Assembly (NCBI GenBank): GCA_021234155.1
Contig: JAJEKV010000026.1
Span: 3,154,628-3,218,627 of the forward strand
Source of the DNA: Isoetes taiwanensis
Lineage: Eukaryota > Streptophyta > Lycopodiopsida > Isoetales > Isoetaceae
DNA length: 64,000 bases
Direction: 5' to 3'
Shown: positions 29,960-40,830 of the stretch, in pieces
How the letters are laid out: the number at the start of each line of letters is the position of its first letter
How positions within the stretch are numbered: the first letter of the stretch is position 1
The notes under the pieces: generated by a model
The model's database searches: none
Seen by the model: the letters and a program-made list of their open reading frames with translations, nothing else
Told to the model about the DNA's origin: nothing
Translations under genes and position numbers: made by a program

Positions 29960-31643
29960 GCCCTAGTCATGTCATTGGATGCCTCTGATAAGAAGGTTCC
30001 ATCTGATTATTGGAGTTTAATTGAAGCTTTGAAAAGGACGAACTCAGCATATATGTCTCAACAATATTTATCTCTGATATAATATTTATGTCTGATATAA
30101 TATTTATGTCTGATATGTAAAGGATGATTGGCTCATTTGGAGGATCCATATAGAACTATCTTCTTAAGCATTCCCGCTCCATCGGGGCAGCACATTCTTC
30201 ATATCTTTACCACGTCTTGGATAAGTGATTGGCAGGTATGTCTACATTTGACATCGATCCATATGCATTACTTCAGGTTGGCGTTCATGGATATGGTTTA
30301 CAGTAAAGCCTTATCTTGGTTGCGTGGTTTGGCATTGAATTAAAATTTGGGATCATGTAATGACAAATGGTATCTATATCAAAGTTGCTTCCAGAAAGCA
30401 AATCATGAAAATATAAGATTTTCAGTGTAATATTTTTGAAATTGTATGATATTTTCCTTTGGACAACATCGTATTGCATTGGTTTCACAAATTTGGAGTC
30501 CTCTTATTGCTTTGTTCATGATGTCCTTGGCAGTTCATAGATCTGATTGATTTGAAAATGAGAAAATGTACTCCTGGATGCTAATTACCAAACAATCAAC
30601 GCAATCTAATCTAGCTATTGTCTAAGATTTTGTGGTAGTATCTATTCAGTTTTGAAACTTAGAGAAAACATGAAGGCAAAGCTAAGGGTTAAGATGGCTA
30701 AAGGTATGGAAAGTGGAAATGATTTAAGCTGTGGAAGAAGACTTAATATAATATGCAAAGGCAGTGTATTCTATATCAAATATGACAACATATACTTAAT
30801 ATTGAATATATACAACATAGATCATAATATACATAATACATGTTGGAATTCAATGCTTCATAAGGATTCAAGATTCACAGATTATAGACATCTTTTATAC
30901 TTAAGGACTTGTTGCTATTGCACCAGCCCTTCTTGCAGGGGAGGCTGTAAGTCATCTATGAGATGTTTAATCATGTCATCAATAACTTCCATTAACAATC
31001 TTGCTGCATCGCAGATATTAGATCTATTCTTGTATAGTCTGCTTGCATGTGCTTTCCCATGCGATTCTGATGCTATTTCTGTCAAGCCGAGAAGGAAAGC
31101 TTTACAAAACCACTGGTTGTGGCATTGAAAATATTAACTGCTGGATGTAAATGTAAGGTAGAGTGTAGGCTACATGAGTAAATACTAGACGTAAAAATAA
31201 GGTTAAGGGTAGGGCACATTGTGCTTAGACTCGGTGTAAAAGTATGGAATCGGGTATTCTGCTCCGACAACATAGGACTGTATACATAGGGGTTTCTATG
31301 AGGGGCGAGCTGTATATATAGGGGTTTCTTCTGACCCGATGCACGCACATGCCATATGCCTCTAACATAGAGTTGAACCCCCCGGGATCATTTTCATCTT
31401 TTACTATAGAAAAAGTCGCCATTGCAGGTAAGTTTTCCTATTATTTTGCAACCGACCACATACTACACAAATATTCTCTTCTAATCCTGCACTATGCATG
31501 TATCTTGTTCAACATGGCTTTCAGAGAATACATACGATCTTGTTGACTAAGGTACATCCATAAGACTTTCACCACTTTGATTGTTCTTGGTGAGCCTTTG
31601 CATAGCTTTTTGCTTAATGCATTCTGCAAGCTAGTAGCAATAA
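29960..31643. other. no supported gene
   Basis: A 20-bp unit (TCTGATATAATATTTATG) is repeated three times at 30,072-30,118. Open frames (for example 30,652-31,128 plus) show no recognisable motif. Confidence 0.45.
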
Positions 31644-32460
31644 CACCAAAAAAGATAAATATCAGAAGCTCAACAACGAAAATTTTGGGTGGCTTTATTG
31701 ACTAATCATAAAACTAAAATTCCTCAATCTGAGTACTTAGTCAACCAACAATTTGAAGATAACAGTCTTACAGCAATGGGTTTAAAGAAAGTCCTCATAC
31801 CAGCTGTAACTTCTGGTAAATTAAGCATGCATTAAAATCCATAGGATCTCCTCTTGACATCCTGACATAAATATCAACAACCTTGACCTGTCAAGGTATT
31901 TGAGTGCGATGTTACACCAAAAAAGATAAATATCAGAAGCTCAACAACGAAAATTTTGGGTGGCTTTATTGACTAATCATAAAACTAAAATTCCTCAATC
32001 TGAGTACTTAGTCAACCAACAATTTGAAGATAACAGTCTTACAGCAATGGGTTTAAAGAAAGTCCTCATACCAGCTATAACTTCTGGTAAATTAAGCATG
32101 CATTAAAATCCATTGGATCTCCTATTGACATTCTGACATAAATACCAACATCCTTGACTTGTCAAGGTATTTGAGTGCGGTGTTACACCAAAAAAGATAA
32201 ATATCAGAAGCCCAACAACGAAAATTTTGGGTGGCTTTATTGACTAATCATAAAACTAAAATTCCTCAATCTGAGTACTTAGTCAACCAACAATTTGAAG
32301 ATTACAGTCTTACAGCAATGGGTTTAAAGAAAGTTCCTCATACCAGTTGTAACTTCTGGTAAATTAAGCATGCATTAAAATCCATAGGATCTCCTATTGA
32401 CATCTTGACATAAATACCAACATTCTTGACCTGTCAAGGTATTTGAGTGCAGTGTTACAC
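31644..32460 (+). repeat. three tandem 271-bp repeats
   Basis: CACCAAAAAAGATAAATATC begins units at 31,644, 31,915 and 32,186; the third ends near 32,460. The copies are about 97-98% alike by eye. The third is one base longer. No coding content is seen. Confidence 0.95.
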
Positions 32461-33946
32461 GTGGCATTCTGACATAAATACCAACACCCTCCCAAAATAA
32501 TAAAGAAGTGTAACGGACCCATGGGAGATCGCTCGAGTGGATCTTGGTGTCGTGTTCCCGAGACACCGGCATAAATGGGTAGAAGCGACTACTCGTAAAC
32601 GTCTTGGACGGTTTTGCCCAGTTGGTTAAGGGCATGATGGTTAGGAACGTTACGTCAAGGTAAGTTGGTGTGGATTCTTGTTTTTCAGCCGATAATAGCT
32701 TGCCACGTTGCCACCATTCTAATCAAGAATGAAAAATTGATGTAGCATTCTTTCTTGATCTGTTACAACCCGTTCTCCATTCCGTTTACCTGTGTGCAGT
32801 CGAGGAAGGGGGAATGATGGAACTCCAAGCCACAACCATAGCTAAAACTCCGGCAGACTTCCAAGCCATCACCATAGCGGCAGAACTCCAAGCCTGACCA
32901 CAAAGCCATAGCCGAGCTTACCTGAACTCTGTTGAAACTTGAAATCCGTAGAATCGCTGAGCTTACCTGAACCTCAACTTCAAGCCATAGCCATGGCCAT
33001 AGCGAAAAACTGAAGAATCAAAGATTTCTCCTTACCTTGACGCTGTGAAATGGTCGAGGTCGTCGATTCTGGTGTAGCGTAGCAGGTCAACTACGCCACC
33101 GGCCCGTTAAAGGCGCTCCCCCTCTTTGGCAAGAGCCGGCCTGCTACACCGAAATCGACTCCCTCTTCCCATTCCACATTACAAGAAGATATGAGAGATA
33201 AGCCACTTCTTATAAAGAAGCTGTGGAAAAGTAATTTTTTTTAAGACATGTTACAAGAATGACGTGGCATCTTAAATGTTGTCTTAGAGACAACCGTATA
33301 TTAAGGCCCAGATTCCACTCCGGTGGAAGATCAGAGGTGGATCAACCTGAGAGCTCCACAAAGAGAAGATAAATCCTGATTTACGATTCCACTACAACAA
33401 TCCAAGAATTTCTGATGTGGCACCCAAAATCACTGATTTAACTCCCGGGCAAGATCCCCCGGGAGTTTCTGTTACCACCTTCTAAGATCTACCACATAAG
33501 CATATCAGTGTTCTTAAGAAGACTGCCGGAGCTGTAGTGGAATGGTGAGTCCGGAAATAAGCATGGAAGTTAGAATAGAAAAAAAAGGTGACAGACTCGT
33601 AATGGAATCTGGGCCTAAGCCAAGCGTGGAAGAAAGGGCCTAAGCCCACAAAAAGAGAATAGGGGACGAACCCAACACAAGGAAAGAAAAAGAAAATAAT
33701 GAAGAAACATGGCCAAACCGGCCTCCACACCGAGATCCAAATCGGCCTCTGCAACCAGATGGACGCCTCGGCTGCCAAGATGGAATCATGTTCCAATTGC
33801 AAAATAGCACGTGGCCGTCCCTACCCTTGGTGGTAACCCATCAACATGGACCTAAAAAATAGTGCTGCCCACGATGGCTGTAAGCACGATGTCTGCACGC
33901 AACATTACTGTACACAAAGACAAAGTCCTACCTTTGCCTTACTATC
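32461..33946. other. spacer upstream of the germin-like gene
   Basis: No gene recognised. Notable pieces are a possible polymerase III A box TTGCCCAGTTGG (32,614-32,625) with only a weak B box about 45 bases on; CCATAGC-rich short repeats at 32,820-33,010; an inverted pair GTGTAGC..AGCAGG / CCTGCTACACC (about 33,070-33,150); and a strong hairpin ACTCCCGGG...CCCGGGAGT (33,438-33,466). Confidence 0.45.
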
Positions 33947-33954
33947 TATAAAAA
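33947..33954 (+). promoter_or_regulatory. TATA box of the germin-like gene
   Basis: TATAAAAA lies 50 bp before the ATG at 33,997, a normal plant spacing (about 20 bases of leader). Confidence 0.7.
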
Positions 33955-33996
33955 GGCACAGCAAAAGCTCCAAAATCTAACTCTACTTACACATAC

Positions 33997-34837
33997 ATGG
34001 CTGCCAGAGCTGCATTTGGGGTCTTCGCCATCTTCGTTCTCTGCAACGCTGCTCATATCTTTGCAGCAGATGAAGACCCATTACAGGATTTTTGCGTGGC
34101 AAGCCAGAACGTATCAGGCAAGAACATTTGAGAAAAACATTCAAGTTATATCTAAGAGTTTTTTTAGTCTAAAAAAATCTGATCAGTTCTAATCTAAATT
34201 GTCTAAGTATGAATCAATCTAAGAGTTTTTTTAGTCTAAAAAAATCTGATCAGTTCTAATCTAAATTGTCTATGATGAATCTGTTTACATGTACTTACAG
34301 GAACCTCTGTGAATGGTTTGGCGTGCAAGCCAGCTGGGGAAGTAGTGTCCACAGATTTCCTGTCCACCAGGCTAAGAAACCCAGCGGCATTCAACAGGTT
34401 CGGGTCTGCAGTGAACGGATTAAATGTACAGACTTTTGCAGGGCTGAACACGTTAGGGATCTCGTTGGCTCGTATTGACTTCACAGAAGGGGGCTATAAA
34501 TCCTCCGCATACACATCCCAGAGCAACGGAGGTGCTGTATTTGATGAGCGGAACTCTGAATGTGGGATTTATCAGCGCAAGCAATACCCTTTATTCTGCA
34601 ACCCTGTATGCAGGCGATGTGTTTATATTTCCAAGGGGCCTCATCCATTTTCAGGAGAATGTTGGCCATTCTTCTGCCACAGCCATCGCGGCCCTGAGTA
34701 GCCAGTTTCCAGGTGCCCAACAAGTCGCCCCTGCCCTTTTTGGCTCTAAACCTCCTGTTTCTTCCCATGTTTTGCAGCTCGCTTTCAATATTCCTGCTGA
34801 CCTCGTTGCCAAGCTCCAGGCCAATTTCACCACTTAA
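33997..34837 (+). CDS. germin-like protein (GC-AG intron; one-base frameshift)
   Basis: Exon 1 (33,997-34,117) encodes a signal peptide (MAARAAFGVFAIFVLCNAAH) and DPLQDFCVASQNVSG, the germin N-terminus. The intron (34,118-34,300) starts GCAAGA and ends TTACAG; the splice gives SG-TSVNGL in frame. Exon 2 has GLACKPAGEVVSTDFLSTRL, NTLGISLARIDFTEGG, then, after a one-base shift in the G-run near 34,487, box 1 (PPHTHPRATEVLYLMSGTLN) and box 2 (GDVFIFPRGLIHFQENVG). It ends at 34,837. The metal ligands of the cupin fold (HxH, Glu, and the box-2 His) are present. These are secreted cell-wall proteins, often with superoxide dismutase or oxalate oxidase activity. The shift may be a sequencing error or a true break. 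Confidence 0.85.
34150..34271 (+). repeat. identical 55-bp direct duplication inside the germin-like intron
   Basis: ATCTAAGAGTTTTTTTAGTC begins copies at 34,150 and 34,217. The 55-bp copies are identical, with 12 bases between them. This is recent. Confidence 0.9.
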
Positions 34838-35039
34838 AATTTGCTTACACATGAAAATAAGAATACCAACCTTGTGTTTTTTATAACCCTTATCGGAGGC
34901 TATTATCAAATGACTGCTTGGCTTGTCTCTCCCATTACTTCTATTCATGTTTGTACTTCTAAAGAAGAAAATAAATAAAAAAATTTTAGGCATATTGACA
35001 AAATTTGACACTTCAAATATCAAGCATAATAAGCTTGGG

Positions 35040-35233
35040 GCACAAGTGTATAATATAGTTTTACTATAATTTAGTTGTTGCATTTTTATTTATTATCTTG
35101 GTTTTAGTATGATTTAATTGCTGTATTTTTATATTTATTAACTTGGTTTTACTTTGATTTAATTGGTGTATTTTTATTTATTAACTTTGGGCCACTGTGG
35201 ATAATATGATTTTACTATGATTTAGTCGTTACA
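35040..35233 (+). repeat. degenerate ~65-bp tandem repeat
   Basis: Variants of GATTTAATTGNTGTATTTTTATTTATTAACTTGG repeat about three to four times from the germin-like 3' flank to the SINE. A further variant (ACTTAGTTGTTGTATTTATG) lies on the far side of the SINE at about 35,357. Confidence 0.65.
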
Positions 35234-35365
35234 TTTTTTTTTTTTTTTTTTTTGAAGGACGTATTTCGTTGATGATGCAATACATTGGCCAACCTTGAAC
35301 CTGTGACCTTGGGTGTGGTGGATTTATTGTCCTACCATTGAACAATGCACTGAAGTACTTAGTTG
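35234..35365 (-). mobile_element. tRNA-derived SINE with A-tail
   Basis: On the minus strand a tRNA-like head has an A box (TTGTTCAATGG, plus 35,336-35,346) and a B box (GGTTCAAGGTT, plus 35,291-35,301). It is followed by a body ending ACGTCCTTC and 20 A residues (plus 35,234-35,253). The CCTTCAA junction before the A-tail is also found at the L1-type LINE end. Flanks TTAGTCGTTACATTT and TTAGTTGTTGTATTT resemble a decayed 15-bp target duplication, but both also match the local tandem repeat. Confidence 0.75.
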
Positions 35366-36217
35366 TTGTATTTATGTATTTCTAGGGTGCGCTTTTTAAT
35401 TACAACATGAAGCCTCCCTGCTTGCTCTGCTCCTGAGAAGAGAATGCCATGAATGCATCGGCTCCACGTGCTATGAACGCAAGCAATGACGTGCACTCCT
35501 TCCCTGCATAAGAAATTTCACAACTGCCTACTTCGTTCCCTATTTTTTCTTCTACTTTTTGCAACTGGCTTCGCAGTGCTTGAATTGGATGATGAAATTT
35601 AAGCCCATACAGTATAAGATAGCAAACTATCAATCGATTACTCTTGTTTCGAGGTTGAAGACTAATGTTCGTGGTAATGGCGAACGTGCTCACTTGGTTA
35701 ACATATGAAAGTACATGACATTGGTATTACAAGATTGGTGGACAAAGAAGCATAATGCATTATAGAACAACTGTTATGGATTTGCTAAATGCCATTTAGT
35801 TGCCCAAGTGTCACAAAAGTTAACAGACACAAGTCATCAAGGACGTATGTGAACCCTTAGTGCCTTATTAAAGATTCTCTTAAAAATGTTTTCTCAGCCA
35901 GGAGATAGAAGATGGGGTAGTATATACTTTTTTGAGCTCTAGTACCACCCTGGCTTGTACATATGTGCTTTGAAGAAGGGTTGTAACTTCATCGCAATTG
36001 ACATTGACATTTGCGACATATATAAGTCTAGGATAAGTTCCTTATATAGCTTGCCTGATGGAAACTAGGAACTTGGTTTGAAGGGGGGTGATGTTAAAGC
36101 AAGATCAACCCGTTCGGAGCCTCAACTACAACATGAATGATCCTGCAGAATGAGCTCCTTCCTAATTAAGATTCTCATCAACTTGAGAATGCTTAAGATA
36201 TAGAGGATGTTCCACTT
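35366..36217. other. DNA left of the LINE insertion
   Basis: The minus-strand frame 35,693-35,400 (97 codons) includes EKIGNEVGSCEISYAGKECT and LLAFIARGADAF. It has coding-like composition but I do not recognise it. Nearer the LINE, the plus strand just before the target site reads DIEDVPLDSTV and continues, beyond the LINE, as KDFVADEEDEEQLHPRKVSL. So the LINE may have split an acidic coding fragment. Confidence 0.35.
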
Positions 36218-36231
36218 GATAGTACTGTGAA
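36218..36231 (+). repeat. target-site duplication of the L1-type LINE, left copy
   Basis: GATAGTACTGTGAA; identical to 39,859-39,872. Confidence 0.95.
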
Positions 36232-39200
36232 CTTCAGACCCCTAGGAAAACAGGAGAAGGAAGCATGGTCAGACCTTACTCGAGGGCACGATTTAACTCT
36301 TGCCAGAACCAAGGCTGATTCTTACAGCTGGACAGATAAGAGGGTGGATCCCACGTTGTGTCTCCATGACAGGTATTACCTTTCCGAGAATTTGTGGAAT
36401 CATAGTAATAGGGTTAACAATCTAGAGGGATACACCCTCTCGGATCATTTCCCCCAGCAGTTAAAAATCATGGCCAGAAGCAATGTCAGGAAGAGGAAGA
36501 CTTATTTTAAGCTCAATACCAGTCTTCTAGAGCATGAGGAGTTTATAGAAAGGATGCAGCAGGTGTTGGCCAAGTACCCCAAGCCCAATGGCAGAACAGG
36601 CTGGATGCACTGGTGGATCAAAGTATCCAAGGCTATTAAAAACTGGCTTAAGGAATGGGGCAAAGCTGTGCATACTCAGAAATTACTGCCCGTCTCCAGG
36701 ATTTGAGGAATAGGCTTATTAATGCCCCAGAGGAGGACAAATATGGGATTCAAGCAGAAATTGAAAGGGAGGAGATTAGGATTGCCGAGGGATGGAGGCT
36801 TAAGGCTAAAATTAGGGAAATAAAGGATGATGAGAGAAGCAGCTCTAAGTTCTTTTTTGTTAAAGCAAAAGGCAGGGTCAAGAGGAACCACATTTTTGAA
36901 ATTAAGGTGGGGGATGAAGACATATTGGATGAGGACCAAATTAAGATAGCTGCTGCAAATCATTTTAAAAATATAATGGGGACGAACCAGGACTGCCAGC
37001 AGGCAACAATGGACGGGTTCATTAATCTTAATGCAAAGGTCAGCCCTGAGGAGAATCTAAATATTGAAAAGCCTTTCTCTTCTGAGGAGCTATTTCAGAT
37101 TGCCAAAGACATGGAAAGGGGCAAAAGCCCGGGTCCAGATGGGCTTCCAGTTGAGTTCTTCATCAAAGTATTCTTGGAGAGTGTATAACCTGTCTGGCCA
37201 ATGAATTCAGAGACCTCAAATGCATGGATGCAAGGATAAATACTAGTCTCATTACGCTAATCCCTAAGATTGAGGTGCCTGTTACCTTTTCGGACTACAG
37301 GCCTATCTCCCTATCCAATGTTGTTTACAAGCTCATAACTGGGACTATTGCTAGGAGACTGAAATTAGTATTGGAGAAGATAATTAGCACATCCCAAGCA
37401 GCCTATCTGAAGGACAGATTTATTCTTGATAATGTGGTTACAGCAATTCTTGGTTTGAATTGGGCCAAGGATACTAATCAGGATGTAGCTCTCATCAAGC
37501 TTGATATTACTAAGGCATTTGATTCTGTTAGTTGGGTATTCCTCTTCAAATGTTGCAGTGCCTTAGGGTTCTCCAATGAGGTAATACTTCTTTTTAGGGC
37601 AATTCTTTCCAATTCCAGATCCTCCGTTTTAATCAATGGGGAATGTGGACCCTTCTTCCCCCTGCAAAGGGCGGTTAAGCAAGGATGTCCATTGGCTCCT
37701 TTCCTTTTTCTCATCATCATGGAGACCCTTCATAGTAAGCTGGAGGTAGCCAAAAGGACTAATATGATCCAAGGACTAACTCTCCCAGACAATGGGGACT
37801 TGGATCAGATTTTGAATGGCCATTTTGCAGATGACACATTCCTGTTGGTATCAATAAATAACAGGTCCCTAGTCAACATTCAAGCCATCCTGGAGGATGT
37901 AAGATCAACCCCATGAAGTCCAAAATTGTCGCCAAGGTCAAGGATCAGGTAAAAGGAGAGTAAACGGCTGCTCTCATGGGTTGTAAGTACATTCTACCAA
38001 CTAATTCTTCTAAGATCTTAGGCGTTCCCATGGCTTTAAAAGGGAGCCCTTCTGATATTTGGGCAGATATTATTGAGAAGTTCCAGAAAAAGGTTGATAA
38101 CCTTAATTCCAAGTATATTTCGAAGCAGGGCAGAGCTATAATTGCTAATTTAGTGATCTCTTCGTCCCATGTATACCAGTCTTCGATTATTCTTGCGCCC
38201 AAGAAAGTCTCCTCCAAACTCCAGAGCATTATAGGTAGATTTATTTCTAGTGGACAGAATAAGAGGTGCTGGACTCCTGTTGCCATGAAGGAGTGTTGCA
38301 AAAACAGGAAGATAGGGGGGTTGGGTGTCATCAACATTGAGAAGCAGGGTGTGGCTCTGGCTGCTAAGTATTTCTTCAAAGCTGCCTATGATAAGATCAA
38401 CCACCCGGTCTCTATTATTATCAGACACTACCTTGTCAGGTGCCACCCTTATGGCTGGAGGAACTTGAAAATGAGCCTCCCTCACTCTATCTATTTCCCC
38501 TTTACTATCCCAAATTCCATCCCGGGTCTTATTAAGAAGTGGATTAGGGCCTGGAACTTGGTCAAGGGGATGTTCACATGGAAGGAGGGGTTGTCTATGG
38601 ATCAGTCGATTTTCTGGAATCCAGCCCTTCTCACAAATGACCCCTCCTTGTGCTTGACATGTCACTTTCCAGAGCAGGCCAAGCTAATCAGGGACATGTT
38701 TAATGACCAGGGGATTATACCCTTTAGGGATTCAAAATTGTCTGGAGAGAATGGCAGTTGTGAAGTCCTGTATAATAATGTATGTACTATGCTGACTCAA
38801 GGGAAGTGGGCAGATGAGGACTTTAATTGGAATCACAATGGGAATGCAGGTTTCACAGTCAAAGCAGCTTACAGATATCTTATGAAAGATCAAAGCATTA
38901 CACTGCATAATAAGTGGCAGATTGGGAAAGAGAGATGCATCAAGAACCTTAAGTTCATGTGGTCAAGCCCCATTCCCCCCAAGGTTAAGTCCTTTATTTG
39001 GCAGTTGTGGCATAAGGCCCTAGCTACTAACCAGAAAAGATTTAGACTTCAAATGGCAGACTTTGATGTTTGCCCCAGATGCCTTGCTCACAAGGAAGAT
39101 GAAGATCACTTATTTAGGAAGTGTATTTGGTCGGAATGGATCCTTGAGCTAGCCTCTGCCTTTATAGGTGTTGATCTCAATTCCATGAGTTCTATAGACT

Positions 39201-39858
39201 TCTTTATGCCGAATCAACCTGGGGACTGGAAAATTTACATCATTCTCTGGAGGATTTGGAAGGGAAGAAATAACTTTATCTTTAATTGTGAAATCACTCA
39301 TCCGGAGGCAGTAATCAAGCATATTGAATATGATATTAAATGGATTATAGCTGCAGGGTAAACTTTCTTATAAATTTCCTGTTGATTTTTCAGGTATTAT
39401 CTTCATGCTGGTACGGAAGCTCAAATGGAAGAAGATCGATCCGAGATCGAATCAAGAATGGATCAAAGTATTCGGGCCTCCAGAAATTGAGGGGCATGAG
39501 GAACCTTACGTGTGTGGATGCTGTTGCGATTAAAATCCTGATGTCAGAAGGGCCTTGCTGTGTGAAACCAAGGATAACAGGGGAAGATTTAACATGGCAA
39601 GAGCTGAGATGTGCTTATGTGCCTTTTGTACCCTTTCGGCTATGGTTAGGGGCAGAGGTCGGAAGTCTGCTAATTTTAACCTTAAGTCTTATTTTTAGAA
39701 AGATGATGCTTCATATCAGACTGATTCCATATCTAAACTGGGCTTTATTATCTACTTTTATATGCGAAAGACATGGGTTATACTTCCCTGTAAAAAGTAA
39801 TTTTGTACACTTAACTTTTATATAAATATATACTCACAGGCCTTCAATTAAAAAAAAA
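36232..39858 (+). mobile_element. L1-type LINE, 5'-truncated, frameshifted ORF2
   Basis: The element starts inside the endonuclease domain (DSYSWTDKRVDP, DRYYLSENLW, LSDHFP). It runs through a linker and a reverse transcriptase: KSPGPDGLPVEFF, DYRPISLSNVVYKL, motif A KLDITKAFDSVSW, GCPLAPFLF, and the intact catalytic FADDT at about 37,825. It ends in a zinc-binding tail (PPKVKSFIWQLWHKAL, CPRCLAHKEDEDHLFRKC). ORF2 is split over at least four frames (breaks near 36,700, 37,188, 37,915 and 39,360). The 3' end is CCTTCAATT plus a short A-run, followed by a perfect 14-bp target duplication. The length of 3,627 bp is about half of a full plant L1. Confidence 0.95.
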
Positions 39859-39872
39859 GATAGTACTGTGAA
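39859..39872 (+). repeat. target-site duplication of the L1-type LINE, right copy
   Basis: GATAGTACTGTGAA directly after the A-tail. Its perfection suggests the insertion is fairly young although ORF2 is broken. Confidence 0.95.
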
Positions 39873-40830
39873 GGATTTTGTTGCAGATGAAGAAGACGAA
39901 GAACAACTTCATCCTAGAAAGGTTTCACTTGATATTTAAAAATCCATGTAACCTTAACAAGTACGAATCTAATGATTATGTATTTATGAACCTGTATTTT
40001 CTCCTACATATATAATGCATTCTATCATTTTTCTTTTTCTTTTTTCTTATTTCTGCGCGCGTTACTTTTTCCCCGCCGCCGATTTCATAAGCGCTTGCCC
40101 CCTATTGCATTGCATTTCTTCCTGCAGCCTTTTGTATATAGCTCCCTGCCCTTGACATTTGTCCATGACCATTTATTCGTGGATGCGAGAGTAGCGGCTG
40201 CCCTTAAAAGCTGCACGATATTTTCTGTGCAAAGCCACGATAAATTTCTTGTACATTTAAACTATGATGGCTCTCTCTATGCGTGCATAGTCCTTGTGCA
40301 ATGTATCTTGCATCTATGTGTTATAAGACAGTAGTTTTGGTTGCTACAATATTCTTCTTTGTCTTTGAAAATGTTTCTTTTAAAATTGGCCACCGCTGCC
40401 TGCTTGAGCGCCCACCTTGAGAGCCAAAAGAACTCCATTAGGTGCATCCCCATTACGCTAAAAAATAGCCTGTACCTGTGATGCCTTGCAAGTTAGAGGC
40501 ACTGTAGTAGCATTCCCATTCCGCAATTGGAAATTGATTTTGCTGATATGGCACAGGTTTGGAACTCCGAATCAGATGGATTCAAAAGCTTCTGAATACC
40601 CTAAATTAGAACTGAGTTTGTCCTCTAGCAAGATTTCATTTGTCCTCTTCCTGATTTCGTTTGTCTTCTTCCTCAGAACTGGACAAAATGCATCACAGTT
40701 GCAATAGGAATGGTGGTCTTCATAAACCGGCAACTGGGACCGTGAAATTGGTGCATAAAATTGCCAGTGCTGACTAATGGAAATACACACTTAGCATCAT
40801 CCTGCTTCAAACCTTCAATTCATCCCCACA
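39873..40830. other. no supported gene
   Basis: The first ~70 bases continue the acidic frame interrupted by the LINE and stop at about 39,941. The rest is AT-rich with a TTTTTCTTTT tract (40,027-40,050) and no recognised coding sequence. Confidence 0.45.

Noticed and set aside
32614-32680. Possible tRNA-like promoter (A box TTGCCCAGTTGG)
   Set aside because: The B box is poor and no tRNA fold or SINE tail follows. Kept only as a note.
33482-33802. Minus-strand 106-codon frame rich in Phe/Trp
   Set aside because: Biased composition from A-rich DNA on the other strand, no recognised motif, and it lies in the germin-like gene's upstream region.
36060-36090. AAGGGGGGTGATGTTA, resembling a polypurine tract and LTR start of a Copia element
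   Set aside because: No second LTR, primer-binding site or Copia coding sequence was found in register, so a retrotransposon boundary cannot be supported.
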